Positions 1-9,196 are shown, counted from the first letter of the stretch. The stretch is DNA of 64,000 nucleotides from Pedobacter jejuensis (GCF_003725795.1 NZ_RBEE01000044.1:203064-267063), one strand, 5' to 3'. Notes: a model not told the origin generated them from the sequence alone. Numbers and translations: made by a program.

Positions 1-909
1 ACCTACAATATTTACAAAACCAGATTCAAGAAAATCATCTACCAGGTGAGCAGTTTCATGCGGTTGTTCATCATAAGCACCAAACTCATTTGGCAAACCC
101 GCATTTGGATAGGCCGATACATAACAACCCGCTTTTGCAGCCAACTCTTCGATATGAGGACGCATTTCTTTAGCACCTAAAGCACAGTTAAAACCAATGC
201 TCAAAGGTTTGGCATGCATAACAGAATTTAAGAAAGCCTCAGCAGTTTGTCCGGATAATGTTCTTCCTGAAGCATCGGTAATGGTACCAGAAATCATAAT
301 TTCTAATTTCCGCCCGATTACTTCTTCATATTTTTTTATGGCAACAATGGCAACCTTAGCATTTAGCGTATCGAAAATTGTTTCGATTAAAAGTACATCA
401 GAGCCACCATCTACCAAGCCACGAACCTGTTCATAATAAGCTGCTTCCAGTTCATCAAAATAAACCGCCCGGTAACCAGGGTCGTTTACATTTGGCGACA
501 TAGATAAGGTACGATTTGTAGGACCAATTGCTCCTGCAACAAAGCATTTCCTATCCGGATTTGCTGCCATAAATTTGGTTACAGCTTCTTTGGCAACACG
601 GGCTCCTTCAAAACTCATTTCATACGAAAGATCTTCCATCTGATAATCAGCCATAGAAATTCTTTGCGTATTGAAGGTATTGGTTTCGATAATATCGGCA
701 CCTGCTTGCAAATACTCCAAGTGTATTGCTTTTATAATATCGGGGCGTGTAATGTTTAGCAAATCATTATTGCCTTTCACATCGCAGGGATGATTTTTAA
801 ATCGTTCGCCTCTAAAATCCTCTTCGGTTAAAGTATAACGCTGAATCATGGTACCCATCGCACCATCAATCACCAAAACACGTTTTTCTAATTCTTCTCT
901 AATGCTCAT
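1..909 (-). CDS. metH: Methionine synthase (cobalamin-dependent), N-terminal part, cut by window edge
   Basis: The 303 visible codons encode the homocysteine-binding barrel that opens MetH: an N-terminal VIDGAMGTMIQ motif, then VAGAIGPTNRTLS, and GFNCALGA near residue 240 carrying the first zinc-ligand cysteine. The enzyme transfers a methyl group from methyltetrahydrofolate to homocysteine in the cytoplasm. The ATG at 907-909 starts the family signature at once. Upstream on the same strand lies a SAM-I riboswitch, so expression should fall when S-adenosylmethionine is abundant. The window edge removes the rest, so a short homocysteine S-methyltransferase partner of a split MetH cannot be excluded. 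Confidence 0.9.
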   Translation of the reverse strand, partial: MSIREELEKRVLVIDGAMGTMIQRYTLTEEDFRGERFKNHPCDVKGNNDLLNITRPDIIKAIHLEYLQAGADIIETNTFNTQRISMADYQMEDLSYEMSFEGARVAKEAVTKFMAANPDRKCFVAGAIGPTNRTLSMSPNVNDPGYRAVYFDELEAAYYEQVRGLVDGGSDVLLIETIFDTLNAKVAIVAIKKYEEVIGRKLEIMISGTITDASGRTLSGQTAEAFLNSVMHAKPLSIGFNCALGAKEMRPHIEELAAKAGCYVSAYPNAGLPNEFGAYDEQPHETAHLVDDFLESGFVNIVG

Positions 910-920
910 TCTGTTTTTAG

Positions 921-1003
921 ATGTGAGATTGGAGATGTGAGATATGAGAATTTATAAAACATTTATTATGTCTGTAATCTCAAATCTAATTTCTCAAATC
1001 TCT
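921..1003. repeat. Self-complementary GAGAT-rich repeat in the metH leader
   Basis: Two arms of degenerate GAGATTTGAGA-like units face each other around a short AT spacer (arms about 921-949 and 976-1003) and could fold into a long imperfect hairpin. It lies between the SAM-I aptamer and metH, so it may be the expression platform or simply one of the low-complexity intergenic inverted repeats seen again near 29.05 kb and 31.8 kb. Confidence 0.5.
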
Positions 1004-1046
1004 AAAATGGCTTATTAAAAAGTTGGAAAATGATTTTAATCCTAAA

Positions 1047-1144
1047 CTTATCTTTTCCCGATAAATCGGGATAGAATTTAGCACCTTGTTGGCACAGGTT
1101 GCTAAGACATCGTTGGGTCTAATCCCTCCGTCTTTCTTTATAAG
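1047..1144 (-). promoter_or_regulatory. SAM-I (S-box) riboswitch upstream of metH
   Basis: Read on the minus strand the element starts CTTATAAAGAAAGACGGAGG and ends AAGATAAG, which closes helix P1. Inside are the S-box core GGAGGGATTAGACCC, then AACGATGTCTTAGCAACCTG, a CCAACAAGGTGC block, and a final hairpin TCCCGATTTATCGGGA. Order and spacing match the SAM-I aptamer. It sits about 140 nt ahead of the metH start, in the position expected for feedback control by S-adenosylmethionine. Confidence 0.9.
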
Positions 1145-1211
1145 CGGTACAAAAATGCAACAAAGCATCATCAATTCCAAAATTTATCGCTTTGGTACCA
1201 AATAAAATTAC

Positions 1212-1239
1212 AAAGGCCACGCAAAATTGCATGGCCTTT
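1212..1239 (-). terminator. Hairpin downstream of the Bax-inhibitor gene
   Basis: AAAGGCCA and TGGCCTTT form an 8-bp stem around a 12-nt loop, 22 nt after the stop of the minus-strand gene at 1261. The U-tract is weak (TTTGTAATTTTATT), so the termination strength is uncertain. Confidence 0.6.
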
Positions 1240-1260
1240 AGAATATTGTTTTGTTATTGA

Positions 1261-2016
1261 TTACTTTCTGCTTCCGAAAATACGCAACAAGAAAAGGAAA
1301 ATGTTTAAGAAATCTAAGTATAAAGATAATGCTGCAACAATAGCCATTTTTTTAGATTCTACAGCTAGAACTTGCTCGCCACTTGCTTCAATACCTTCAC
1401 CAATGCGTTTGATTTTTTGCACATCATAAGCAGTTAATGCAGTAAAAATTGCAATACCAATGTATGCCATAAATAAACTGAAACCTTCACTTTGGATGAA
1501 CATATTGATAACCGTAGCAATAACCAAACCGATTACGCCAACCATTAAAATTGGTCCGAATTTACTTAAATCGACATTTGTGGTATAACCCATTACGGCC
1601 ATAATTCCAAATATACCCGCCGCACCAGCAAAACAACTTACAACAGAACCTGATGTATAGGCCAGAAGTATAAAGCTTAAACTGATTCCCGTTAATACGG
1701 AATAAAGCACGAAAACACCAATTAAGGCTGGTAATGATAACCTGCTTAAGCCAAATCCCATCAATAAAACCAAACCTAGCGGTGCAAACATGGCTATGTA
1801 GCCGAAAATCGACATACCAACTTTTCCTGTGTTTGGATTAATCGTCATTAAATATTGCATTAACTGCTCGTTTGTTCCGAATAAATATGCCGCAACCGTT
1901 GATAAACATAATGCTACAAACATCCACAAGAAAACATTTGCAAAGAATTTTTTAGATACAGAGCCTTCTTGTACAAAAACACTGTTATCCTGATATTGAT
2001 AATTTTGTTGTTCCAT
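1261..2016 (-). CDS. Bax inhibitor-1 / YccA family membrane protein
   Basis: The 251-aa product has about seven hydrophobic segments after a short polar N-terminus. The late FTALTAYDVQKIK block and the closing FLNIFLFLLRIFGSRK tail are typical of the BI-1/YccA family. Members are inner-membrane proteins; some act as pH-sensitive calcium leaks and E. coli YccA modulates the FtsH protease, but the role here is not known. Length is normal for the family and the ATG at 2014-2016 is the only sensible start. It ends with a hairpin at 1212-1239. Identification is by sequence pattern only. Confidence 0.9.
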   Translation of the reverse strand: MEQQNYQYQDNSVFVQEGSVSKKFFANVFLWMFVALCLSTVAAYLFGTNEQLMQYLMTINPNTGKVGMSIFGYIAMFAPLGLVLLMGFGLSRLSLPALIGVFVLYSVLTGISLSFILLAYTSGSVVSCFAGAAGIFGIMAVMGYTTNVDLSKFGPILMVGVIGLVIATVINMFIQSEGFSLFMAYIGIAIFTALTAYDVQKIKRIGEGIEASGEQVLAVESKKMAIVAALSLYLDFLNIFLFLLRIFGSRK

Positions 2017-2036
2017 TTTATTTTGTCTATTTTATA

Positions 2037-2252
2037 TTATTTGGTAAATGATGTGAAGCCTTCAAAACTTAAATCTTCATCTAATTTTTCCCAGTGTATG
2101 CCAAAAGGGGATATTTGGTAATCTTGTCTTTCATCATCACTTGCATTTAGAAGTTTTGGAAACCAAGTTAATGGATGACTTTTGTTTTCTCCTGATAAAG
2201 TTTTAATGAAGATATGATTATTTTGAAACCAAACTTTTATGTTACTTTCCAT
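2037..2252 (-). CDS. DUF2442 domain protein
   Basis: This 71-aa protein (start MESNIKVWF) has the short DUF2442 layout: a strand-rich N-terminus and a SPFGIHWEKLDEDLSFEG tail. A longer reading from 2273 would add seven residues but overlaps the upstream gene more; the ATG at 2250-2252 gives an 11-bp overlap typical of translational coupling. DUF2442 proteins have no established biochemical role and are often paired with DUF4160 proteins, as here. A toxin-antitoxin-like function has been suspected for such pairs but cannot be shown from sequence. Confidence 0.7.
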   Translation of the reverse strand: MESNIKVWFQNNHIFIKTLSGENKSHPLTWFPKLLNASDDERQDYQISPFGIHWEKLDEDLSFEGFTSFTK

Positions 2253-2475
2253 GATACTCAATCCATTTTGCAATAATAATTTCCTTGTTTTCCTCTATCA
2301 AAGATTGTGCAAGGTTTACATCTTTATTTTTCAGCCCCTTATTACTGACAAGTTTAACATCTTCTACTTCAAATTTAGCTTCTCCATCTGAATTTCTGAC
2401 ATGCACATGAATTGGCAGATGCTCATTGGAATAAAAGAAAAAACGAAGTCCAAAAACTATGAATAACGTAGGCAT
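2242..2475 (-). CDS. DUF4160 domain protein
   Basis: The 77-aa product carries the DUF4160 signature: an N-terminal MPTLFIVFGLRFFFYSNEH block followed by LPIHVHVR and a basic-acidic C-terminal helix ending IIAKWIEYHGK. The EHxPxHVHV element is the conserved core of the family. The biochemical function is unknown. It lies directly upstream of, and overlaps, the DUF2442 gene, a common two-gene arrangement in bacteria, so the two products probably work together. Confidence 0.8.
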   Translation of the reverse strand: MPTLFIVFGLRFFFYSNEHLPIHVHVRNSDGEAKFEVEDVKLVSNKGLKNKDVNLAQSLIEENKEIIIAKWIEYHGK

Positions 2476-2492
2476 CAGTTAAACATACTTAT

Positions 2493-3059
2493 TTAATTTA
2501 ATCTTTTTGTCAGCTGCTCTTCAACTTTTTTAAAGAACTGCAGCGGTTTTAGGGTTCGCCAAGGCAGGTTATCAAAAGCCCCTCCGAAATTAATGTAATA
2601 GTCAATGCTATTATCTTTAAATTCCCGAATTACATGTTCCTGAAAATTAATACCAACTATCCACCCATCTTCAACTTCCTGAAACCATTCCTCGTAATAA
2701 CTATCATCAGATGCATGGAAGTTTAACACATTTTCACCTATCAAGATAAATTTATTTAAACCTTCATCCATCATCAGTTCTAAAATATCCCGCTTCATAA
2801 GCATAATATCATTATTTATCGCGTCATTCCATTCACCAATAAATTCTATAATTGCATAACTTCTGTCGTAATCAGCATATAACACTTTCATATAGAGCGT
2901 ATTAGAGCCAAATTCATCCCATTGGGGATGTAACAAAAAGTTATAAATCTGCTTATCAAAATATATTTCCGAATATTCGGTATTATAAAAAGGAGAACGC
3001 TCATCTTCTGCCGAAATATAATCATCTCTCCACTGGTAATAAGGCTCTATTTCGTGCAT
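2493..3059 (-). CDS. Hypothetical protein (188 aa), acidic, aromatic-rich
   Basis: I do not recognise a family. The product is cytosolic-looking: no signal peptide, no membrane segment, and many Asp, Glu, Tyr and Trp residues. It contains repeated WRDDY and WNDAINND type motifs and a C-terminal NLPWRTLKPLQFFKKVEEQL helix. The reading frame is clean over 188 codons with an ATG at 3057-3059 and lies co-directional with the DUF4160/DUF2442 pair 17 bp away. It could belong to that unit or be an independent conserved hypothetical. Confidence 0.65.
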   Translation of the reverse strand: MHEIEPYYQWRDDYISAEDERSPFYNTEYSEIYFDKQIYNFLLHPQWDEFGSNTLYMKVLYADYDRSYAIIEFIGEWNDAINNDIMLMKRDILELMMDEGLNKFILIGENVLNFHASDDSYYEEWFQEVEDGWIVGINFQEHVIREFKDNSIDYYINFGGAFDNLPWRTLKPLQFFKKVEEQLTKRLN

Positions 3060-3148
3060 GTAACTTTAATTTTGAATGAATGATTTATTGAATGTTGAAT
3101 GTTTTCGAGCGATTCCGACATTCAAAATCCTCTTAATCAATCATTTTT

Positions 3149-3958
3149 CTAATGAATTTGTTTTGCCTCTACGGCTCTGCGTACACTTCCGTGAGTTGTC
3201 AAAAGTTCTGCAGCTTCCTCGTAACCAATATTCAATTCATCAGCTACCATTTGTATTCCTCTGTCAACCAATTTATTATTGGTTAGCTGCATATCAACCA
3301 TTTTATTACCAACAACTCGCCCAAGTTGAACCATTACCGTTGTACTTAGCATATTTAAAACAAGCTTTTGTGCTGTTCCTGATTTCATTCTGGTAGAACC
3401 TGTAATAAATTCTGGCCCTACAACAACTTCAACCGGAAAATCAGATTCTGCAGCAATTGGACCGCCAGTATTGCAAACAATACAACCTGTTAAAACACCA
3501 ATTTTACGAGCAGTATTTAATCCTCCAATAACATAAGGAGTTGTGCCAGATGCTGCCAACCCAACTAAACAATCATTTTCATTGATGTTAAATTCCTGCA
3601 AATCTTTCCAGGCTTGCTCGGCATCGTCTTCAGCAAATTCCACAGCTTTTCTAATCGCGGTATCGCCGCCGGCAATTATACCTACAACCCAATCGAAAGG
3701 TACGCCATAAGTTGGCGGGCATTCCGATGCATCTACAACACCTAATCTGCCGCTGGTACCTGCGCCAATATAAAAAAGACGACCGCCTTTTTTCATTCTT
3801 TCGGCAACGGCCGAGGTTAATTTTTCTATTTGAGGCAATGATTTTTCTACTGCAAATGCAACAGTTTTATCTTCGTTATTAATGCCCTGCAAAACTTCCA
3901 ATACCGACATTTTTTCGATGTGGTTATAATTGGATTCGTGCTCGGTAACTCTATCCAT
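3149..3958 (-). CDS. murQ: N-acetylmuramic acid 6-phosphate etherase
   Basis: The 269-aa product has the SIS-fold motifs of MurQ: RLFYIGAGTSGRLGVVDASECPPTYG near residues 60-85, GLAASGTTPYVIGG near 152-165, and EFITGSTRMKSGTAQKLVLNML near 182-204. It removes the D-lactyl ether from MurNAc-6-phosphate to give GlcNAc-6-phosphate during cell-wall recycling in the cytoplasm. The protein is somewhat shorter than the ~300-aa E. coli enzyme, mainly at the C-terminus. It is monocistronic here and divergent from the protease gene at 4147. Confidence 0.93.
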   Translation of the reverse strand: MDRVTEHESNYNHIEKMSVLEVLQGINNEDKTVAFAVEKSLPQIEKLTSAVAERMKKGGRLFYIGAGTSGRLGVVDASECPPTYGVPFDWVVGIIAGGDTAIRKAVEFAEDDAEQAWKDLQEFNINENDCLVGLAASGTTPYVIGGLNTARKIGVLTGCIVCNTGGPIAAESDFPVEVVVGPEFITGSTRMKSGTAQKLVLNMLSTTVMVQLGRVVGNKMVDMQLTNNKLVDRGIQMVADELNIGYEEAAELLTTHGSVRRAVEAKQIH

Positions 3959-4146
3959 AAATTTAATTTTGATAAAATTCGGTAAATTCTTTTTAAAAAC
4001 TGTGCAAAAAAACCAAAAAATAAGTGTGTTTAATTTACTGAAAAGTTTTTGCCAGTTAATTATTGTTAAATATTAGAAACAAAAGACTATAAAACACAGT
4101 TAAAATTTAATCAACTCGCTAATTTTGATAAATTTGCATAACGCCA

Positions 4147-5748
4147 ATGAAAAAGAATACCCGAAACAACATCCTTATCGCTTTAAGCTATTCAGTAATT
4201 TTAATAGTTGGTATGTATTTGGGTATAAAATTTATTAAAGATCAGGGTTACGGCGTACAGAAACCCGCAAGACTTGCAGAAAACTCTGATAAGCTTGATG
4301 AAATTCTACACATCATTAACGGTAATTACGTAGATGATATCAATACAGATTCTTTACAAAACCTACCAATAGATAGCGTTTTACATCAGCTGGATCCGCA
4401 CAGTGTTTACCTTCCTCCTTCTAATGCAGAAGATATGCAAAATGATTTGGAAGGAAATTTTGAGGGTGTTGGCATAGAATATTATATGCTAAACGATACC
4501 ATGATGGTTACTGGTGTTATAAAAGACGGGCCAGCATACCAAGCCGGTATTAAACTTGGCGATAAAATTTTAAGTATAGATACAACTATAGTAAGTGGAA
4601 GAAATTTACCTAAAGATAAATTAAGCGGTCGTTTTAGAGGTAAGGCTGGAAGTGGTGTTAATGTACTTTTGATGCATAATGGTAGTCAGTTGCCAAACCG
4701 CGTTATGGTAACCAGAGGCAAGGTTAATGTGAGCAGTATTGATGCAGCTTACATGATTAACCCTGAAACCGGCTATGTTCGTATTAGTAAATTTGGCGCA
4801 AATACAGATAGCGATTTCGTTACCGCAGCTTCAAACCTAAAATCGAAAGGGATGAAAAAACTGATTTTAGATTTACGCGATAATGGTGGTGGTTATTTTA
4901 GTGCTGCTACCGGATTGGCCGATCAGTTTTTGCCAGAAAATAAATTGATTGTTTACACACAAGGTAAACACGAACCGCGTACAGATTATTTTTCTACCGG
5001 AACAGGAACCTTTCAGCAAGGCAAACTTGCAGTTCTAATAAATGAAAATACAGCATCAGCAAGTGAAATTGTTGCAGGTGCCATTCAGGATTTAGGCAGA
5101 GGTATAATTATTGGCCGCCGTTCTTTTGGAAAAGGATTGGTACAAGAACAGTTTTCTTTCAATGATGGATCTGCACTAAATTTAACCATTGCCAGATATT
5201 ATACACCATCGGGCCGAAGCATTCAAAAATCTTATAAAAAAGGTTATGATGCTTACAAGCATGAACTTGATGAACGTATGAACGATGGTGAATTAACCGG
5301 CGATTTAACTTCCTTTAAAGATTCTATCGAAAAGAATGACGGTGTAAATATTTCTCAAATAAAGAAACCGAAAACCAGCGGCGGTATTCTTCCAGATATT
5401 TTTGTTAAACTGGATACAACGGGTTATAATAAATTCTATGGCAGTTTGGTGAGCAAAAAAGTGCTGTCAGATTATGTTTTCAATATCCTTACCAATAAAT
5501 ATAGTTCTACCTATGTAGAACAGAATATTAATGTATTTAACTTAAATGATTTAGATTTTAAAGATTTTATTGGCTTTTTACAACGCAGAAATGTCCAGAT
5601 AGATAGGTTTCAACTGTACAATTCGAAGGCTGTAATTCTTAATGACTTAAAAGCATTACTTTGCCGTTACTACCTTGGAGATGTTGGTTATTATAAAGCT
5701 GCAAATCAAAACGACAATGCGATAAAGCAAGCTTTAAATAATCTATAA
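4147..5748 (+). CDS. S41 family C-terminal processing protease
   Basis: This 533-aa protein has an N-terminal membrane anchor or signal (residues 8-28), a PDZ domain around residues 90-165 (GVGIEYY to KDGPAYQAGIKLGD), and an S41 peptidase core. The catalytic pair is visible: Ser304 in NENTASASEIVAG and Lys329 in SFGKGLVQEQ, 25 residues apart as in E. coli Tsp. It cleaves envelope proteins at their C-termini. The C-terminal ~150 residues are a family-variable extension. A TAnnTTTG-like element (TAAATTTG, 4129-4136) lies only 10 bp before the ATG, so the transcript leader may be very short. Confidence 0.92.
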   Translation: MKKNTRNNILIALSYSVILIVGMYLGIKFIKDQGYGVQKPARLAENSDKLDEILHIINGNYVDDINTDSLQNLPIDSVLHQLDPHSVYLPPSNAEDMQNDLEGNFEGVGIEYYMLNDTMMVTGVIKDGPAYQAGIKLGDKILSIDTTIVSGRNLPKDKLSGRFRGKAGSGVNVLLMHNGSQLPNRVMVTRGKVNVSSIDAAYMINPETGYVRISKFGANTDSDFVTAASNLKSKGMKKLILDLRDNGGGYFSAATGLADQFLPENKLIVYTQGKHEPRTDYFSTGTGTFQQGKLAVLINENTASASEIVAGAIQDLGRGIIIGRRSFGKGLVQEQFSFNDGSALNLTIARYYTPSGRSIQKSYKKGYDAYKHELDERMNDGELTGDLTSFKDSIEKNDGVNISQIKKPKTSGGILPDIFVKLDTTGYNKFYGSLVSKKVLSDYVFNILTNKYSSTYVEQNINVFNLNDLDFKDFIGFLQRRNVQIDRFQLYNSKAVILNDLKALLCRYYLGDVGYYKAANQNDNAIKQALNNL

Positions 5749-5954
5749 GAGATTCATTCTTTTGTAAAAGCATGTCTGCCGCCAATTATAAAGTTAAGTA
5801 CCTTTCATACTTAAACACCTTAGCAAATAATAATTTGTGCGAACCTCGAAAATAGTATGTTAGCATAATAATATTTTCTATAATTAGAAATTTTATTCTG
5901 TAAAATTTGTATATACATTAAAGATTTTATAAATTTAGTGTTCCGAGACAGGAG

Positions 5955-5999
5955 AGAAAACATAAAACCCCGGCAATTTGTCGGGGCTTTGTGTTTTCT
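5955..5999. terminator. Bidirectional terminator between convergent genes
   Basis: CCCCG and CGGGG form a GC-rich stem, extended outside by GAAAACA and TGTTTTC arms, so T-tracts follow on both strands. It separates the S41 protease gene from the convergent TonB gene. The 200 bp between 5749 and 5950 shows no gene. Confidence 0.75.
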
Positions 6000-6014
6000 A
6001 TAAATAGATGATAT

Positions 6015-6407
6015 TTAGCTTTGTTTAAAGTTAACATTCATATTATATTTTACGCGGACAGGCTTTCCTTTAACAATTCCTGCATTCCATTTAGGCGATT
6101 GTTGAAACACTCTTACTGCTTCTGCATCGGTTTCCTTAGTTAATCCTCTTGTTACAGTAATATCAGTTAATTTGCCAGAGTTCTCTACAACAAACGATAA
6201 CCAAACCTTCCCTTGTACATTATCCTTTTTCGCCTTTGCCGGAAATTTAATATTCTTTCCTAAGTAATCATAAAAATCTTTCATACCACCAGGAAATTCA
6301 GGTACTTTATCTACAGAAACAAAATCGTACACTTTTTGTGCTTTACTTTCAAGGCTGCATATCATCATAGTGATAAGCAGAGCCGGTAAAATCAATAATT
6401 TTTTCAT
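6015..6407 (-). CDS. TonB C-terminal domain protein, exported
   Basis: A signal peptide (MKKLLILPALLITMMICSLESKA) is followed by a single TonB_C domain: VPEFPGGMKDFYDYLGKNIKFP, then VQGKVWLSFVVENSGKL and a closing SPKWNAGIVKGKPVRVKYNMNV. It lacks the transmembrane anchor and Pro-rich spacer of classical TonB. The domain is very similar to the module inside the BlaR1-like protein at 7196 (roughly residues 445-550), so it looks like a stand-alone duplicate. It is the last gene of the BlaI operon, 126 bp after its neighbour. Its binding partner is unknown. Confidence 0.85.
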   Translation of the reverse strand: MKKLLILPALLITMMICSLESKAQKVYDFVSVDKVPEFPGGMKDFYDYLGKNIKFPAKAKKDNVQGKVWLSFVVENSGKLTDITVTRGLTKETDAEAVRVFQQSPKWNAGIVKGKPVRVKYNMNVNFKQS

Positions 6408-6533
6408 TTTCTTTTTAAATTTAGCTATGTATTATTTTTGGCAATTTTTATTTTTTTAGCAAAAGAATTTCCAAACCCAGCATTTTAGCTGAATTACTTT
6501 GTTTAATTCAATAAATTTATTGGTCTTTTGAGA

Positions 6534-7193
6534 TTAGTTTTTCTCTACCGGTTTTTCTATGGCTTTAAGAATTGGTTTGGGTTTTGTGGTTATAAGAATT
6601 ACACCATTACTCGCTAGCGGACCATAAAGTTCAATTGAAGCTTTATCTTTTAATACGGTTATGTCTTTGATATTTTTGGTATCAAGAGCATCCATTTCCC
6701 ACTTATCTATTCTATTCCCATCTAAAATATACATAGGCTCATTATAATTTAATGGGCGATTAATACCTCGAAAAGCGAGACCGAAATCTTTGTTAGATTT
6801 TATAGAAGCAGTTGTATCTGTTTTTGGAGTAAAGGATAGATTACTCAATTTACTTATATTATTTAGAAGTGCAATTTTGCTTTCAAGTACCTTATTCGCC
6901 GCTGTTCCTTTGCCTGAAATTGTGCTTATAACTACGGCACCAAAAGTAGCGTCAGATCCAAATAAAGCGACAGCGTTTTCACCTTTTACAATTATAATTT
7001 CTGATATGGTTTCCGGATTTAAACTTGCAATGGAGAAATCTATATTTGGATTTTGCACTATTCCATTAACAGCATAAATTGGCTTTTTAGTAGCGTTTGA
7101 ACTTGCTGCTTTTGTTAATTCAGAAGTTTGCTGAGCAAAATTATTGCTAACCATCAACAACATTAAGGCAACTGTAATAAATATATTTTTCAT
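6534..7193 (-). CDS. Exported protein with two TonB-receptor plug-like repeats
   Basis: After a signal peptide (residues 1-20) the 219-aa protein contains two copies of the SusC-type plug pattern. The first reads PIYAVNGIVQN to ISEIIIVKGENAVALFGSDATFGAVVIST and the second PMYILDGNRIDKW to DITVLKDKASIELYGPLASNGVILITTKP. There is no beta-barrel, so it is not a receptor. The same module closes the neighbouring BlaR1-like protein. It starts 2 bp after the stop of that gene, so the two are cotranscribed. A role as a periplasmic ligand-binding or TonB-interacting module is inference. Confidence 0.8.
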   Translation of the reverse strand: MKNIFITVALMLLMVSNNFAQQTSELTKAASSNATKKPIYAVNGIVQNPNIDFSIASLNPETISEIIIVKGENAVALFGSDATFGAVVISTISGKGTAANKVLESKIALLNNISKLSNLSFTPKTDTTASIKSNKDFGLAFRGINRPLNYNEPMYILDGNRIDKWEMDALDTKNIKDITVLKDKASIELYGPLASNGVILITTKPKPILKAIEKPVEKN

Positions 7194-7195
7194 AC

Positions 7196-9196
7196 CTAAA
7201 ACTTTAATTTTAATTCATTTTGTGAAGTCTTGTCAACTAACAATTCATGAGCGTTTAAATTTCTAAAAATCTGACCTGCAGCAGCTTTTGTGGTAACAAT
7301 TAAAACGCCATTTTTGCCTTTAGCTCCATAAGAAATTGTAGCAGCACGATCTTTCAATACAGAAATAGATGCTATAGATTCTGACTTTATATTTGTTATC
7401 GCATCATTACCTTGAATGACGCCATCCAATACAATTAGCGGATTTTTTGTGCCATCAAAATTGTTTACACCACTAAACGTTAATTTGGTAACCTTTCCCT
7501 GATTGCTAACCGCGTTATCAATAGCTTTGGTAGGCTCGGTTAAGTCGTTTAATGTGAAATTGATGTTGATGTTGTATTTAACACGAACAGGCTTACTGTT
7601 TTGAATGCCCGGTAACCATTTAGGAGATTCCGCCAAAACCCTTTGAGCTTCTTCATCTGTTCCACTTCCTAACCCTCTTGTTATTTGGATGTTAGATAAA
7701 CTTCCGTCCTTTTCTACTGTGAAAGAAAGCCAAACTTTTCCTTGCACATTGTTTTGCTGAGCTAAGGTTGGATATTTAATACTTCTACCCAAATACTCAT
7801 AAAATTTCTTCATGCCGCCTACATATTCAGGCTGCTTTTCTATCGATACAAAATCATAAATTTTCTTATCATCTGTATTTGAAGGAGCTAAACTTTGACC
7901 AGTAATATTTAATTGAGATAATTCCTTGTAACCGTTTGCAATTGGAATATTTTGATTGCTAATTGTGGTTTCTAACTCCGGCAAACGGAATCCTACTTTT
8001 ATTGCATATTTTCCATTATCCACATTTTTAAAGCCGCTATACGAAACAATTGCTTTCATTACTTCCTCATCGCAGCCGCCACCTAAATCAACATTGTTAA
8101 TTAAATTGTTTACACGACCGTTTTTGATGGTGAATTTAATCTGACTATTACCTTGCAAACCATTTTCCTGTGCTTCTTTAGGATATTTAATTTCTTTACT
8201 TATGAATTCGTAAAACGCTTTCCAGTCCTTTTCTACCGGAACGTTTTTAGCAATTTCCTTTATTTCGGGTTTTGTATCATTGGTAACTTCAAGTGGTTTG
8301 GTTACAATTTCCTGAACCAAATCAATTGGTTTTTCCAATGGAATTTGTTCTGAAATGGATAGCAATTTTTCATTCTTACGTATTGTTGCCGAAGAGAAAA
8401 CTATGAGTAGCGCAAATAACGGGATAAAAATTCCATACTTCATTACCGCAATCTTCTTAGAACGCTCTTTATGAAGCATGTAAATCCGTTTTTTTACTAG
8501 TGATTTTTCGAAGAAATTACTGGTAAGTGCATTCGGGCTTATGCCGAACGACTTACTCAAAATTAACATTGCATATTCAGTTTTATCACCTTGAAACTCT
8601 GCCGCATGCTCATCAGCCAAAAATTCATGAATATTTTTTATGGCCTTCTTATAGAAATAAATTACCGGATTAAGCCATGTTATGATGCCAATGATCTCGA
8701 AAAATAGGATATCCAAAGTATGCCATTGCTTAATGTGCGCTTCTTCATGAATATCGATCACATTGCTTTGAGGTAATTCTGCATCGATTATTTTTTTGCC
8801 AAAAAAAGAAAATGCCGAACCTTCTTTTGCATTTCTAATCAATTTATTAACAGCAAATAAATTATATATAAGTCTGCAGGTAAAGAACAAAATACCGCCA
8901 CAGTAAATATAAACCAATAAATTTGCCCAATTAATACCTTCTTGTGCTTCTGTAACAATTGTAGCTTGCTGCAATACGGCATCCCATTTTACGGTTGTGT
9001 AAACTTGCTGTGCAGCCTTTTGCTCCATTAGCCATTCCAGGCGGATAAAAGGTATGCAAAGCGATAAGATACCAGCAGCAACCAGGTACACACGATTTAG
9101 CGTAAAATAGGTTTCTTTATCCAATAGCAATTTATAGCAGCCATAAAAAACAATCAGATATAAGTTTACCTGCAGAAGGTAATGGGCAAAACTCAT
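7196..9196 (-). CDS. BlaR1/MecR1-type M56 metallopeptidase fused to TonB_C and plug modules
   Basis: The 666-aa protein begins with several membrane segments and an M56 peptidase domain carrying the zinc motif HEEAH near residue 150 and a downstream EFLADEHAAEF block. After a further membrane segment near residue 250 come two TonB C-terminal modules, one degenerate (about 325-410) and one well conserved (about 445-550), and finally a receptor-plug repeat ending NGVLIVTTKA. M56 proteins sense an envelope signal and trigger removal of a BlaI-type repressor. Its ATG overlaps the blaI-like stop by 4 bp (ATGA). The multi-module sensor part is unlike the penicillin-binding domain of classical BlaR1. 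Confidence 0.88.
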   Translation of the reverse strand: MSFAHYLLQVNLYLIVFYGCYKLLLDKETYFTLNRVYLVAAGILSLCIPFIRLEWLMEQKAAQQVYTTVKWDAVLQQATIVTEAQEGINWANLLVYIYCGGILFFTCRLIYNLFAVNKLIRNAKEGSAFSFFGKKIIDAELPQSNVIDIHEEAHIKQWHTLDILFFEIIGIITWLNPVIYFYKKAIKNIHEFLADEHAAEFQGDKTEYAMLILSKSFGISPNALTSNFFEKSLVKKRIYMLHKERSKKIAVMKYGIFIPLFALLIVFSSATIRKNEKLLSISEQIPLEKPIDLVQEIVTKPLEVTNDTKPEIKEIAKNVPVEKDWKAFYEFISKEIKYPKEAQENGLQGNSQIKFTIKNGRVNNLINNVDLGGGCDEEVMKAIVSYSGFKNVDNGKYAIKVGFRLPELETTISNQNIPIANGYKELSQLNITGQSLAPSNTDDKKIYDFVSIEKQPEYVGGMKKFYEYLGRSIKYPTLAQQNNVQGKVWLSFTVEKDGSLSNIQITRGLGSGTDEEAQRVLAESPKWLPGIQNSKPVRVKYNININFTLNDLTEPTKAIDNAVSNQGKVTKLTFSGVNNFDGTKNPLIVLDGVIQGNDAITNIKSESIASISVLKDRAATISYGAKGKNGVLIVTTKAAAGQIFRNLNAHELLVDKTSQNELKLKF

